A stretch of 39,141 nucleotides of DNA, taken from NCBI GenBank assembly GCA_002690655.1, contig NZFL01000017.1:2738-41878 (forward strand). The letters run 5' to 3'. The notes under the pieces are model-generated. The model had not been told where the DNA came from. It made no database searches and was given only the letters and a program-made list of their open reading frames with translations. The DNA is from Pedosphaera sp. GTDB lineage: Bacteria; Verrucomicrobiota; Verrucomicrobiia; Limisphaerales; AAA164-E04. A program made the position numbers and the translations under genes. This document shows positions 1 to 6,006 of the stretch, piece after piece; within the stretch, counting starts at the first letter, position 1; every line of letters starts with the position of its first letter.

Positions 1-765
1 ATTGCCAAGGTGAAGGGCTGCCTTCTGTTCATCCTGGTAGTAATTAAGCCAATGACTTGCGCTGGTGTGCCTCATGGCGTTATTGGGCCAATGGGTCAAC
101 CCAGCTTTGCTTCTGAGTGCCTCAAAGCGTTCACGCAGGGACTTGAGAGGCTGCACCTTCTCCCACCAGGGCAAGTGACCAGGCAGCATTTCCATCACCC
201 TGCGTGTTCTGGTCTTTGCAGCCATGGCTCCCACAATTAGAAAACCATCACGAACCTGCAAGGATTCCACCCTGCCTGCCTCAGAAACCCTCAAACCCAT
301 GCAGAGTCTCAACCACAAGTGACCTTGAAGCTCTAAAGGACAGTGTTTGATTAACAGGGAACATTCATCCAAAGAAAGAAAACCTACAGTGGTGCCTGCG
401 GTGCTTACCTTGGGCAGGGAGAGCTTAGGCACTTGAGAGAGATAGTGATTGTCTCGAGCCCAGTGGTAGAAAGTCTTTAATCGGGTGGCCTTGTGCTGGG
501 CGTTTGTGGTGCTGAGAATCCATGACTGCACAGACCTGGTAGTGTGAAAACCCAGCGTTTTACCTGGTCCCATGTGCCTGCCCAGTTCATCCAAAATCCA
601 GCCCATGCCCTTTATGTAGGCAGCACTCCTGCCCATGGATTCCAGGTGCTTGAGGTAGATGGGAATGAGCCTTGCAAGTTCAAGGGACTCAACCAAGTGG
701 GTGCGCTTGTAGGACCTCCAGACCTCCACAAGAGAGAGGTCTGCATTCCATACTTCCTGGACCAC
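1..765 (-). CDS. Tyrosine recombinase (integrase), C-terminus beyond the window
   Basis: This is a site-specific recombinase of a mobile element, open from the left of the tRNA-Leu to the window edge with no stop. The translation shows an N-terminal SAM-like region and then a catalytic domain. GLRVSEA carries the first catalytic Arg, and AMRHTSASHW is the box normally written HxLRHT, here with Asn in the His position. The sequence runs off at HLGN, just before the expected Tyr. It is clearly homologous to the pseudogene at 947-1656, which supplies the missing end. Homology to that copy reaches further upstream (AQLS codons at 792-781), up to the tRNA CCA, but no ATG, GTG or TTG exists there. 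The first ordinary start in frame is GTG at 765; an ATA overlaps the final A of the CCA. The family is certain; whether the gene is still active is not. Confidence 0.8.
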   Translation of the reverse strand, partial: MVQEVWNADLSLVEVWRSYKRTHLVESLELARLIPIYLKHLESMGRSAAYIKGMGWILDELGRHMGPGKTLGFHTTRSVQSWILSTTNAQHKATRLKTFYHWARDNHYLSQVPKLSLPKVSTAGTTVGFLSLDECSLLIKHCPLELQGHLWLRLCMGLRVSEAGRVESLQVRDGFLIVGAMAAKTRTRRVMEMLPGHLPWWEKVQPLKSLRERFEALRSKAGLTHWPNNAMRHTSASHWLNYYQDEQKAALHLGN

Positions 766-797
766 TGAGAGGTCCTGAGTGGAGAGCTGTGCTTTTA

Positions 798-885
798 TGG
801 TGCGGCTAAAAGGATTCGAACCTTCACGGGATACTATCCCACTACCACCTCAAGGTAGCGCGTCTGCCAATTCCGCCATAGCCGC
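798..885 (-). tRNA. tRNA-Leu (anticodon GAG)
   Basis: This is a complete cloverleaf on the minus strand. The acceptor arms GCGGCTA and TAGCCGC pair, followed by an encoded ACCA. The D-arm has the Leu-type AATTGGCAGACGCG. The anticodon stem is CTACC/GGTAG around loop TTGAGGT, giving anticodon GAG. There is a long class II variable arm (TGGGATAGTATCCCG), and the T-arm contains GGTTCGAATCC. It reads CUC/CUU leucine codons. A recombinase gene begins directly at its 3' end, and a partial copy of its 5' half lies 3253 bp away. Confidence 0.96.
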
Positions 886-938
886 TCGAAAGAAGAGGAT
901 TGGTATACGATTCAATCTTCCGGTGCAAGCGGTTTTTT
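849..938. repeat. Direct repeat copy 1 (att-like), tRNA-Leu 5' half plus upstream DNA
   Basis: This segment aligns without gaps to 4102-4191 at a constant offset of 3253 bp. It spans the anticodon loop, D-arm and 5' acceptor strand of the tRNA, then about 50 bp of upstream DNA. Two blocks are identical: 856-887, and 921-938 (CGGTGCAAGCGGTTTTTT). The repeat ends just before the ATG of the right-hand integrase pseudogene. A same-orientation duplication of part of a tRNA next to an integrase is the usual scar of tyrosine-recombinase insertion. Confidence 0.8.
902..928 (-). promoter_or_regulatory. Probable promoter of tRNA-Leu(GAG)
   Basis: On the minus strand a TTGCAC -35-like box (928-923) and a TATACC -10-like box (907-902) are separated by 15 nt. 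The -10 box lies 16 nt before the tRNA 5' end. In the displaced copy (4155-4181) the TTGCAC is kept but the -10 equivalent reads TTTGCC, as if that copy has decayed. The spacing is shorter than the usual 17, so this is a sequence-based proposal only. Confidence 0.5.
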
Positions 939-946
939 CATGCAAT

Positions 947-1656
947 ATGCAACTCAGTGACCAGGACCAGCACATCGTGCGTGCAATATGGGATGCAGAC
1001 CTCAGCCTTTGCTAGGTTTGGCACACCCATAAGGGCGCACAGGCCCTTGCCAAGGTGCCATTTGAAGGTGCCACTGTAGAGTATCTGAACCACTTGAGGA
1101 CTGCAGAAAGGTCACCAGCTTATATCAGGGGCATGGGAGACGTGCTCGCAGAGTTTAGAGACTTGTTATTGGACCGTAATTTGAATGCTCACACTACCTC
1201 ATTGCTGCAGCGTGAAATGAAACACACACGCATTGCCCTGAATCTCTGAGAGGTCACCTGTGGCTTCGACTTTGCATGGGCTTGAGGGTATCAGAAGCAA
1301 AAAACACAGAAATGCTTGGGTTGCGCGATAGGTTTTTAATTGTGGGGGCCAAAGCAGCCAAAACAAGGACAAGGAGAGTCATGGAATTGCTTGATGGTCA
1401 TGAGCAGTGGTGGAAAGCTGTCAAGCCGCTGAAAAGTCTACTGGAGAGGTTTGAGCAATTGCGTGAATCAGCGGGAATCCATGATTGGCCAATGAACGCT
1501 ATGCGTCACACCGCTCCAAGCCACTGGCTCAACTTCTACCAAGACGAAGCCAAGGCAGCACTCCACTTGGGACACTCCCCTGCCATGCTTCACAGTCACT
1601 ACAAGGCACTGGTTACACGCAGAGAGTCAGAAGAATTCTTTGAGCTTTGGCGGTGA
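947..1656 (+). pseudogene. Decayed tyrosine recombinase of the same family as the left-hand one
   Basis: Reading starts at ATG 947 (MQLSDQDQHIV...), matching the left recombinase from its AQLS residues. A TAG at 1013-1015 replaces a codon that is GAG in the left copy. The same frame then stays recognisable to about 1235 (YIRGMGDVLAEF matches YIKGMGWILDEL). A deletion of several tens of codons follows, with a frameshift, so the catalytic half resumes in another frame at about 1255 (GHLWLRLCMGLRVSEA). The catalytic domain is otherwise complete, with Arg in GLRVSEA, AMRHTAPSHW, HLGHSP, and the expected nucleophile Tyr in LHSHYKALV. It ends in TGA at 1654-1656. A nonsense codon plus an out-of-frame deletion make it inactive as a single protein. 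It lies inside the interval bounded by the tRNA-Leu repeats, so it was probably the integrase of that element. Confidence 0.85.
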
Positions 1657-2062
1657 TTGAGCCTTGTGGGGTTTTGTTTGTATGTCGGTGAGGGGTAAGA
1701 AAAAATCGTCCAACCAATCAAGCATAGCCTTGCAAACAGGTAAGATGGGGATTGCTGCGTCGAGTACTGCGCGCGCATGTAAGCATTCTATCAGGATTCT
1801 AGTATTGAGGTTTTTCGTAATTTGTTGGATTGTCAAAACCCTATGATTCCTCCGTATTTGCGATTAATTCTGGCATGCTGTCTGATGAATTACGGCTGCG
1901 GAACTCATTGGCAACAGCCGACAGTCCGCTCACAATTAGTTAACCCTAGTTTTCAGCCTTTGCGGCAGGACTCTGTACCTGGGCCTCAAAGGGATAATCA
2001 CGACCAGTCACGACCTGGATATGTAGTTCCATGAGAACTACTGATAAGGAATCAACAACCCT
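1657..2062. other. Intergenic stretch of the accessory region, no convincing gene
   Basis: Only short open frames occur here. The best is 1843-2034 on the plus strand (about 63 codons). It has a hydrophobic start and an ILAC segment resembling a lipobox, but also an early Pro-Pro, no ribosome binding site and no recognisable family. I do not call it as a gene. Confidence 0.5.
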
Positions 2063-2083
2063 CACAAGATTTTAAGTCTTGTG
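2063..2083. repeat. Perfect 7-7-7 hairpin resembling a tRNA-Leu(UAA) anticodon arm
   Basis: CACAAGA and TCTTGTG form a perfect inverted repeat around a 7-nt centre. Read on the minus strand, the inner five base pairs enclose loop CTTAAAA, which would place TAA at the anticodon position, as in tRNA-Leu(UAA). No acceptor, D- or T-arm surrounds it, so it is not a tRNA gene. Confidence 0.6.
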
Positions 2084-2086
2084 TGT

Positions 2087-2115
2087 TTGGGGTGACCCAT
2101 CGCCGCAGGTATACT
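2087..2115 (+). promoter_or_regulatory. Possible promoter in front of a structured non-coding segment
   Basis: TTGGGG (2087-2092) and TATACT (2110-2115) are 17 nt apart. The -10-like box is good and the -35-like box weak. A similar arrangement recurs at 3959-3988: GTGTTTGGGGTG is shared exactly, followed by GGTATATT, with a shorter gap. No gene starts soon after either copy. Confidence 0.3.
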
Positions 2116-2284
2116 GTAAAAAAAGAAGACGCCGTCACTGGAGACACCTCCTCAAATCAACGCAGCGCATTCCAACCCCCCAAGTATAATCACCGGGGCT
2201 GCGCCGACCTCGCGCAATGTTGCATCACCTCAGGCAACAGCATTTCAGCGGTTCACTAAATCAACCAATCAGCAGCGTGCGTGA

Positions 2285-2350
2285 GCGTCACTGAAGCATA
2301 TTCTAAGCGTTGATGCGTATATCAACCAGAACCTTCTAGTTCAGTGACGC
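2285..2350. repeat. 66-nt nested inverted repeat
   Basis: Outer arms GCGTCACTGAA (2285-2295) and TTCAGTGACGC (2340-2350) are exactly complementary. An inner hairpin with 6-bp arms sits near the centre. The same CGTCACTG core also occurs at about 2132. The arms abut the terminator-like hairpin that follows. The shape recalls recombination sites that fold as single strands, but integron core motifs are absent. Confidence 0.7.
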
Positions 2351-2390
2351 CCTCTTGCTTCCCCAAAAAAGTGAGGGGGCGTTTTGTTTC
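2347..2390 (+). terminator. Terminator-like hairpin
   Basis: ACGCCCTC (2347-2354) can pair with GAGGGGGCGT (2373-2382) with two unpaired G, followed by TTTTGTTTC. It overlaps the right arm of the preceding inverted repeat, so the two folds are mutually exclusive. It is weaker than the related hairpin at 3076-3114. Confidence 0.5.
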
Positions 2391-2439
2391 TTGCAACGGA
2401 AATTCCCAGTTTCCGGAATCACCAGAAAATTTTGTGTGG
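2373..2439 (+). repeat. Cassette-boundary repeat, copy A
   Basis: This copy starts with GAGGGGGCGTTTTGTTTCTT and ends with CACCAGAAAATTTTGTGTGG (2420-2439). The middle (about 28 nt) is poorly conserved and in this copy contains its own hairpin CGGAAA/TTTCCG. Copy B lies at 3097-3159. The two conserved 20-bp ends are 720 bp apart and bracket the gene at 2564-2944. Confidence 0.75.
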
Positions 2440-2563
2440 ATTCATGAATATTTCAGGGTAGTGTTTTAGATAAGATTGCTCTTGCTTCGAATCAGATTGA
2501 TAAACCTTTTATCATCGAGAAAGGTATTGAGAATCACAAATTTAGTAATAATATTTTGCTCAC

Positions 2564-2944
2564 ATGAATATTGATTTAAGTAATCCAGACGGCCAAGGTA
2601 TATTTGCAATTACAGCTATACAACACAAAGGGCAAGTCATGACTGCTCACATGGAAGGCAAGGTTGAAGGGTATGGGCTGGTCCGGTTGACCCATGATTA
2701 TGAACATATTTCAAATGTTGGACATGACGGGCGTTCAGGGGGAACTGTAAGTGGAACTGCTGAGGCTATTTTGGATAATGGAGGTGTTGTCAGTACTCCT
2801 CACATGGGGACGTTCACTCGAGATGGAGGTAAAATGACTGTTTACTTTACCGATTATGTCACAAACGGAGATTTCAATTTTGTTAGATTTGAAGTTGACC
2901 TTATAAGTAAATCTTCAAACGTCTCTTTTTGGTCACTCAAATAA
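2564..2944 (+). CDS. Small protein of unknown function (126 aa)
   Basis: I do not recognise this family. The protein is soluble, with no signal peptide or membrane segment. Alternating hydrophobic and polar residues and many glycines (GGTVSGTAEAIL, MGTFTRDGGKMTVYF) suggest an all-beta barrel or sandwich fold. It ends in TAA at 2942-2944. The start ATG is preceded by AT-rich DNA without a Shine-Dalgarno sequence. It sits alone between two copies of a terminator-linked repeat inside the interval bounded by the tRNA-Leu repeats, so it behaves like a passenger gene of a mobile or cassette-like unit. It is long and evenly composed enough to be a real gene, but no partner or pathway can be named. 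Confidence 0.7.
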   Translation: MNIDLSNPDGQGIFAITAIQHKGQVMTAHMEGKVEGYGLVRLTHDYEHISNVGHDGRSGGTVSGTAEAILDNGGVVSTPHMGTFTRDGGKMTVYFTDYVTNGDFNFVRFEVDLISKSSNVSFWSLK

Positions 2945-3075
2945 ATTCTATCAGGCATCGTCTGGAACCTTGCAATGTTGAAGCTGAATTTTTCTCGTTA
3001 AAATTAGAAGTAGGGTTTGCCCGTAGTTTCTTTTTCATCTCGGGCCCATCGGCTTTATGTAGCCCACAAGACTAG

Positions 3076-3114
3076 CCCCCTCATCATCCTGCTGATGAGG
3101 GGGTGTTTTGTTTC
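3076..3114 (+). terminator. Strong intrinsic terminator
   Basis: CCCCCTCATCA (3076-3086) and TGATGAGGGGG (3093-3103) form a perfect 11-bp stem with a 6-nt loop, followed by TGTTTTGTTTC. It lies about 130 nt after the gene ending at 2944 and would end its transcript. The right arm is the start of cassette-boundary repeat copy B. Confidence 0.85.
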
Positions 3115-3159
3115 TTAGGACATCATAAGTTCCCAAAACCACCAGAAAATTTTGTGTGG
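3097..3159 (+). repeat. Cassette-boundary repeat, copy B
   Basis: This is the second copy of the element at 2373-2439. It has GAGGGGGTGTTTTGTTTCTT, a diverged middle of about 24 nt, then the exact 20-mer CACCAGAAAATTTTGTGTGG (3140-3159). Conservation of the end block, which is not part of the terminator stem, argues that more than termination is being kept. The 20-mer is centred on AAAATTTT and is weakly palindromic. Confidence 0.75.
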
Positions 3160-3255
3160 GTATATGGATATAACACGGGGGCCTGAAGGGGAATACGCCT
3201 CTTTTTTTGGCAAATTTAGCATTTGTTTTTTTGCCCGAATACACTAACAAAAAGC

Positions 3256-3420
3256 ATGAAGTCACTTAGGGAGATAGAAGAAGAGCTTGCAAAAAAAGCA
3301 GAGCAAGTTCTTGGATTCAAACCATCTTCAAAATTCAAAAGAGGGTCAATTGGAATTCTAATTTATGTTGTTTGTGGGATTATTGTTTTCATCTCATTGA
3401 GAAGCGCGGGTGTGTTTTAA
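3256..3420 (+). CDS. Small single-span membrane protein (54 aa)
   Basis: This unknown protein has a charged N-terminal half predicted to be helical (LREIEEELAKKAEQVLGF). A short basic stretch follows (KFKRG), then a hydrophobic segment of about 18 residues (roughly 34-51) at the C-terminus. Lys and Arg lie before the segment. The ATG at 3256 is preferred over an in-frame TTG at 3223, which would add a Phe/Cys-rich tail. It follows copy B of the boundary repeat at about the same distance that the 2564 gene follows copy A, suggesting a second passenger unit. A toxin-like or regulatory role is possible but there is no evidence for either. Confidence 0.5.
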   Translation: MKSLREIEEELAKKAEQVLGFKPSSKFKRGSIGILIYVVCGIIVFISLRSAGVF

Positions 3421-4101
3421 GCACATCCTTGAGGGTTCACGTTGGGCCATATACGTTCCTACCCATGCGTCCCTCTCATAACTTCACTCTTTCGGCTAGA
3501 TTGGCCGTTTACCAAAGGCTCATTCGTGCCAGTTTTGTCGTTTTTTAGCGGCGTTTTTTTGGCCAGTTTCTGCGCAGGAAGCCAGCTAAAACTTTCCAAA
3601 AGCTGGCCAAATACCATAACCAATCGGCCACTTTTCGTACACATTTTAGCCAACTTGGTTCCCAGTCACTCATATTTCAGGTTCTACCCTAGAACTACCG
3701 ATTAGTGAACGCTTATTTTTTGCCAGTTTTATGAGCGGCGTTTTATTTGTGGAGAAACCGCAGGACTACATGAGCAGCTCGTGAATCGGGGAACACAAAG
3801 CGATTGTAGCAGCCTAACAGCAAGAGGTGGCGAATGATTCCCTACCCCGTCAAGGAATACACAGCACAATCAGCGTAAAATTCATGCGATTTATTTCGCC
3901 CATTTGTAAGTCTTATAGCGTTTAGTCAATAGTGGGAATTACAATTTTCCAAACGGCCGTGTTTGGGGTGCAAATGAGTTGGTATATTCTTCTTAAAACT
4001 TAATCAATTGAGCGTTGTTTGAAGCTCAATCTCAGAAAACAGCATCATTCTGCAAGGAATAAGGGTAGAGTTGAGGGACATTCAGGAGCCACAAGCACCA
4101 G
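3421..4101. other. Non-coding remainder of the accessory region
   Basis: I see no gene here. The 87-codon open frame 3442-3705 has ordinary intergenic composition and no family. Two short hairpins are visible: GCCAGCT (3581-3587) with AGCTGGC (3601-3607), and ATTGAGC (4007-4013) with GCTCAAT (4024-4030). Several GCGGCGTTTT-type patches at 3548-3562 and 3735-3745 resemble degenerate terminator tails. GTGTTTGGGGTG at 3959-3970 repeats a sequence from 2083-2094. Confidence 0.5.
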
Positions 4102-4138
4102 CTCAAGCTAGCGCGTCTGCCAATTCCGCCATAGCCGC
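4102..4138 (-). pseudogene. tRNA-Leu(GAG) fragment: 5' half only
   Basis: This copies the anticodon loop through the 5' end of the tRNA at 798-885, with one mismatch in 37 nt. The mismatch lies in the anticodon stem (C at 4108). No 3' half follows, so it cannot yield a tRNA. It forms the far end of the direct repeat and marks the right boundary of the inserted or rearranged interval. Confidence 0.85.
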
Positions 4139-4191
4139 TCACAGGAGGTTGATTGGCAAACAATTCAATCTCACGGTGCAAGCGGTTTTTT
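4102..4191. repeat. Direct repeat copy 2 (att-like)
   Basis: This is the partner of 849-938. It includes the tRNA fragment and the old tRNA promoter region, in which the TTGCAC box persists (4176-4181) but the -10 box is changed to TTTGCC. It ends about 78 bp before der, so the original tRNA-Leu was probably divergent from der before insertion. Confidence 0.8.
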
Positions 4192-4268
4192 AGGTTTTAA
4201 TATCTTCTATTTCTTTCTCTTTTTGGATTTCACTTTCACGAGGCGTGCCCTTTCGTCATATTAGCGAC

Positions 4269-5867
4269 ATGTCGCAAGTTATTGCCATTGTTGGTCGACC
4301 TAATGTAGGTAAATCTGCTCTCTTCAACCGTATTGTACGCAAACGGATCGCTATTGTTCATGACGAGCCAGGTGTCACACGTGACCGGGTGTTGGTAGAA
4401 GCTGAGTGGCGTGGCCGTCCGTTTACTTTGGTAGATACCGGAGGGATTGGTCTTCGCCGCGGAGAAAAAAGTGCCGATGTGATTACGGGAGCAGCCATGG
4501 ATCAAGTGGAACTCGCTTTGGAATCCGCGTCTGTCATTTTGTTTGTGGTCAATATTCAAGAAGGGCTACTTCCTCTTGACCATGAGGTCTCAAGCAAACT
4601 GCACGCTTCGGGCAAAACCATCATTTTGGTTGCAAACAAAGCGGATCACGCTGGCTTTGATGAAGATGCAGAGGTGCTGAATGCATTGGGTTTCAATGCT
4701 ATTTATCCAGTTTCTGCCATTCATGGCCGCGGGATGGATAACCTGATGGAAAAGGCAATCGATTCGCTACCGAATCTGAATGAAGACCTGAATGAAAACT
4801 CCCAGGATGATTCTCTTGAACTTCAAGCGAACAATGAAGCGGAACCACTCAAGCTAGCCATCATAGGCAGACCAAATGTCGGCAAATCCAGTATCATTAA
4901 TTCATTTGCCAGTTCCGATCGCGTCATTGTCAGCCCCATAGCAGGAACCACTCGAGATTCAGTGGATGTTCCCATCGAAATTGAAGCTGAAGGCAAACGA
5001 CATTCCTATGTGCTCATTGACACGGCAGGCATAAGGAAAAGACGCCGCATCGATGATTCGGTTGAATTTTTCAGCGTCAAGCGCGCTGAGGATTCTATCG
5101 AAAGATGTGACATAGCCATACATGTCATGGATGCCCAGTGCGGTGTGACCATGCAGGACAAAAAAATTGGAGGGAAAATTTCAGAGGCGAAAAAGGCATG
5201 TATTCTGGTGATCAACAAATGGGATCTTTACGAGAAATCAGTTGAAGCCGCACGTGATGAAATCAATGAATCCGTCAACAAAAAGCGCAGCAAATCCTCA
5301 TGGCTTACCACACTTGGAGATTTTGGGGAATGGGTACAAAAGCAGTTATTTTTTCTGGATTACGCTCCCGTTATCTTCACAAGTGCTGAGACAGGATTCC
5401 ATCTGGATCGATTGCTGGAGGCTATCCGGTTTGTTGCAGATCAATTGAATCAGAAAGTTCCTACAGCACTGCTCAACCGAACCTTGCAAGACGCGGTGAA
5501 CACAAGGCAGCCTGCATCCAAACAAGGCACGCGGCTGAAGTTTTTTTATGCGACACAGGTAAAACTATCACCACCTACCTTTCGATTGTTTGTGAATCGC
5601 AAGGATTTGTTCACCGACCAGTATTCCAAATACCTCGGAGGTCAAATACGCAAGGCATTTGGTTATGAAGGATGTCCTATCATTTTCGAACCGCGTAATC
5701 GCCCAAAGAAAGTTGAATCCATTCGTGGTGGGCGCAAGAAGCGTGTGGTGAAAAAGAAAGATGTACCTGGGAAATCCAGAACAACCATACCTACGAAAAG
5801 GAAGCAATCCAAACGCCCGATCCCAGCTTCAAAAAAATCTATAGCAGCCCGAAAAAAAAGCCGTTAA
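4269..5867 (+). CDS. der: GTPase Der (EngA), ribosome assembly
   Basis: This double-G-domain GTPase is needed for maturation of the 50S ribosomal subunit. The first G domain has GRPNVGKS (residues 9-16), a DTGG switch and NKAD. The second has GRPNVGKSS (from residue 200), DTAGIRKRRR, and NKWD. A KH-like C-terminal domain follows. The 532 residues exceed the common length of about 440-500 because of an Asp/Glu/Asn-rich linker between the G domains and a Lys/Arg-rich tail of about 45 residues. The ATG at 4269 gives the family-typical N-terminus (MSQVIAIVGRP); an in-frame GTG at 4245 would add eight residues without homology. There is no Shine-Dalgarno sequence. It is convergent with the DUF1552 gene, with about 140 bp of AT-rich DNA and no clear terminator between them. 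Confidence 0.97.
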   Translation: MSQVIAIVGRPNVGKSALFNRIVRKRIAIVHDEPGVTRDRVLVEAEWRGRPFTLVDTGGIGLRRGEKSADVITGAAMDQVELALESASVILFVVNIQEGLLPLDHEVSSKLHASGKTIILVANKADHAGFDEDAEVLNALGFNAIYPVSAIHGRGMDNLMEKAIDSLPNLNEDLNENSQDDSLELQANNEAEPLKLAIIGRPNVGKSSIINSFASSDRVIVSPIAGTTRDSVDVPIEIEAEGKRHSYVLIDTAGIRKRRRIDDSVEFFSVKRAEDSIERCDIAIHVMDAQCGVTMQDKKIGGKISEAKKACILVINKWDLYEKSVEAARDEINESVNKKRSKSSWLTTLGDFGEWVQKQLFFLDYAPVIFTSAETGFHLDRLLEAIRFVADQLNQKVPTALLNRTLQDAVNTRQPASKQGTRLKFFYATQVKLSPPTFRLFVNRKDLFTDQYSKYLGGQIRKAFGYEGCPIIFEPRNRPKKVESIRGGRKKRVVKKKDVPGKSRTTIPTKRKQSKRPIPASKKSIAARKKSR

Positions 5868-6006
5868 CCCTGTGTTCAACGACTATTAAGTGGGTGAGTG
5901 AGTTTAGTTAATTGAAGTTTTGAAAGGATTATTAAAAATCAGAAAACTACTACTTTAAGCAACAAAAAAAGGCGCTTGCATGTCTTTGAATAGAACTTCC
6001 TCATGG

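Larger units (their letters stand above)
2121..2390 (+). ncRNA. Candidate small RNA (structured intergenic segment)
   Basis: This segment is not coding, is bounded upstream by a promoter-like pair and ends in a hairpin followed by a T-rich run. Inside it is a perfect 11-bp inverted repeat (2285-2295 with 2340-2350), which encloses a second hairpin GTTGAT/ATCAAC (2309-2314 with 2321-2326). I do not recognise it as SRP RNA, RNase P RNA, 6S RNA or tmRNA. The boundaries are guesses from the promoter and terminator signals, and transcription is unproven. Confidence 0.25.

Noticed and set aside
1843..2034. Small lipoprotein gene
   Set aside because: The ILAC segment is a possible lipobox, but the leader contains Pro-Pro, there is no ribosome binding site, and the rest shows no conserved feature.
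2040..2120. A second leucine tRNA gene on the minus strand
   Set aside because: Only the anticodon arm is convincing. There is no acceptor stem, no D-arm with GGNAGACGC and no T-loop TTCRA, so it is at most a fragment or mimic.
2285..2350. Integron attC site
   Set aside because: The nested hairpin shape fits, but the paired core motifs RYYYAAC and GTTRRRY are not present at the arms, and the recombinases here do not show the integron-integrase features I know.
3442..3705. 87-codon gene in the accessory region
   Set aside because: The frame also has a comparable open frame on the opposite strand, contains repeat-like and hairpin sequence, and has no domain or start signal.
4245..4268. GTG start for der, eight codons upstream
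   Set aside because: The extra residues do not match Der N-termini, which begin just before the first GRPNVGKS motif, so ATG 4269 is preferred.
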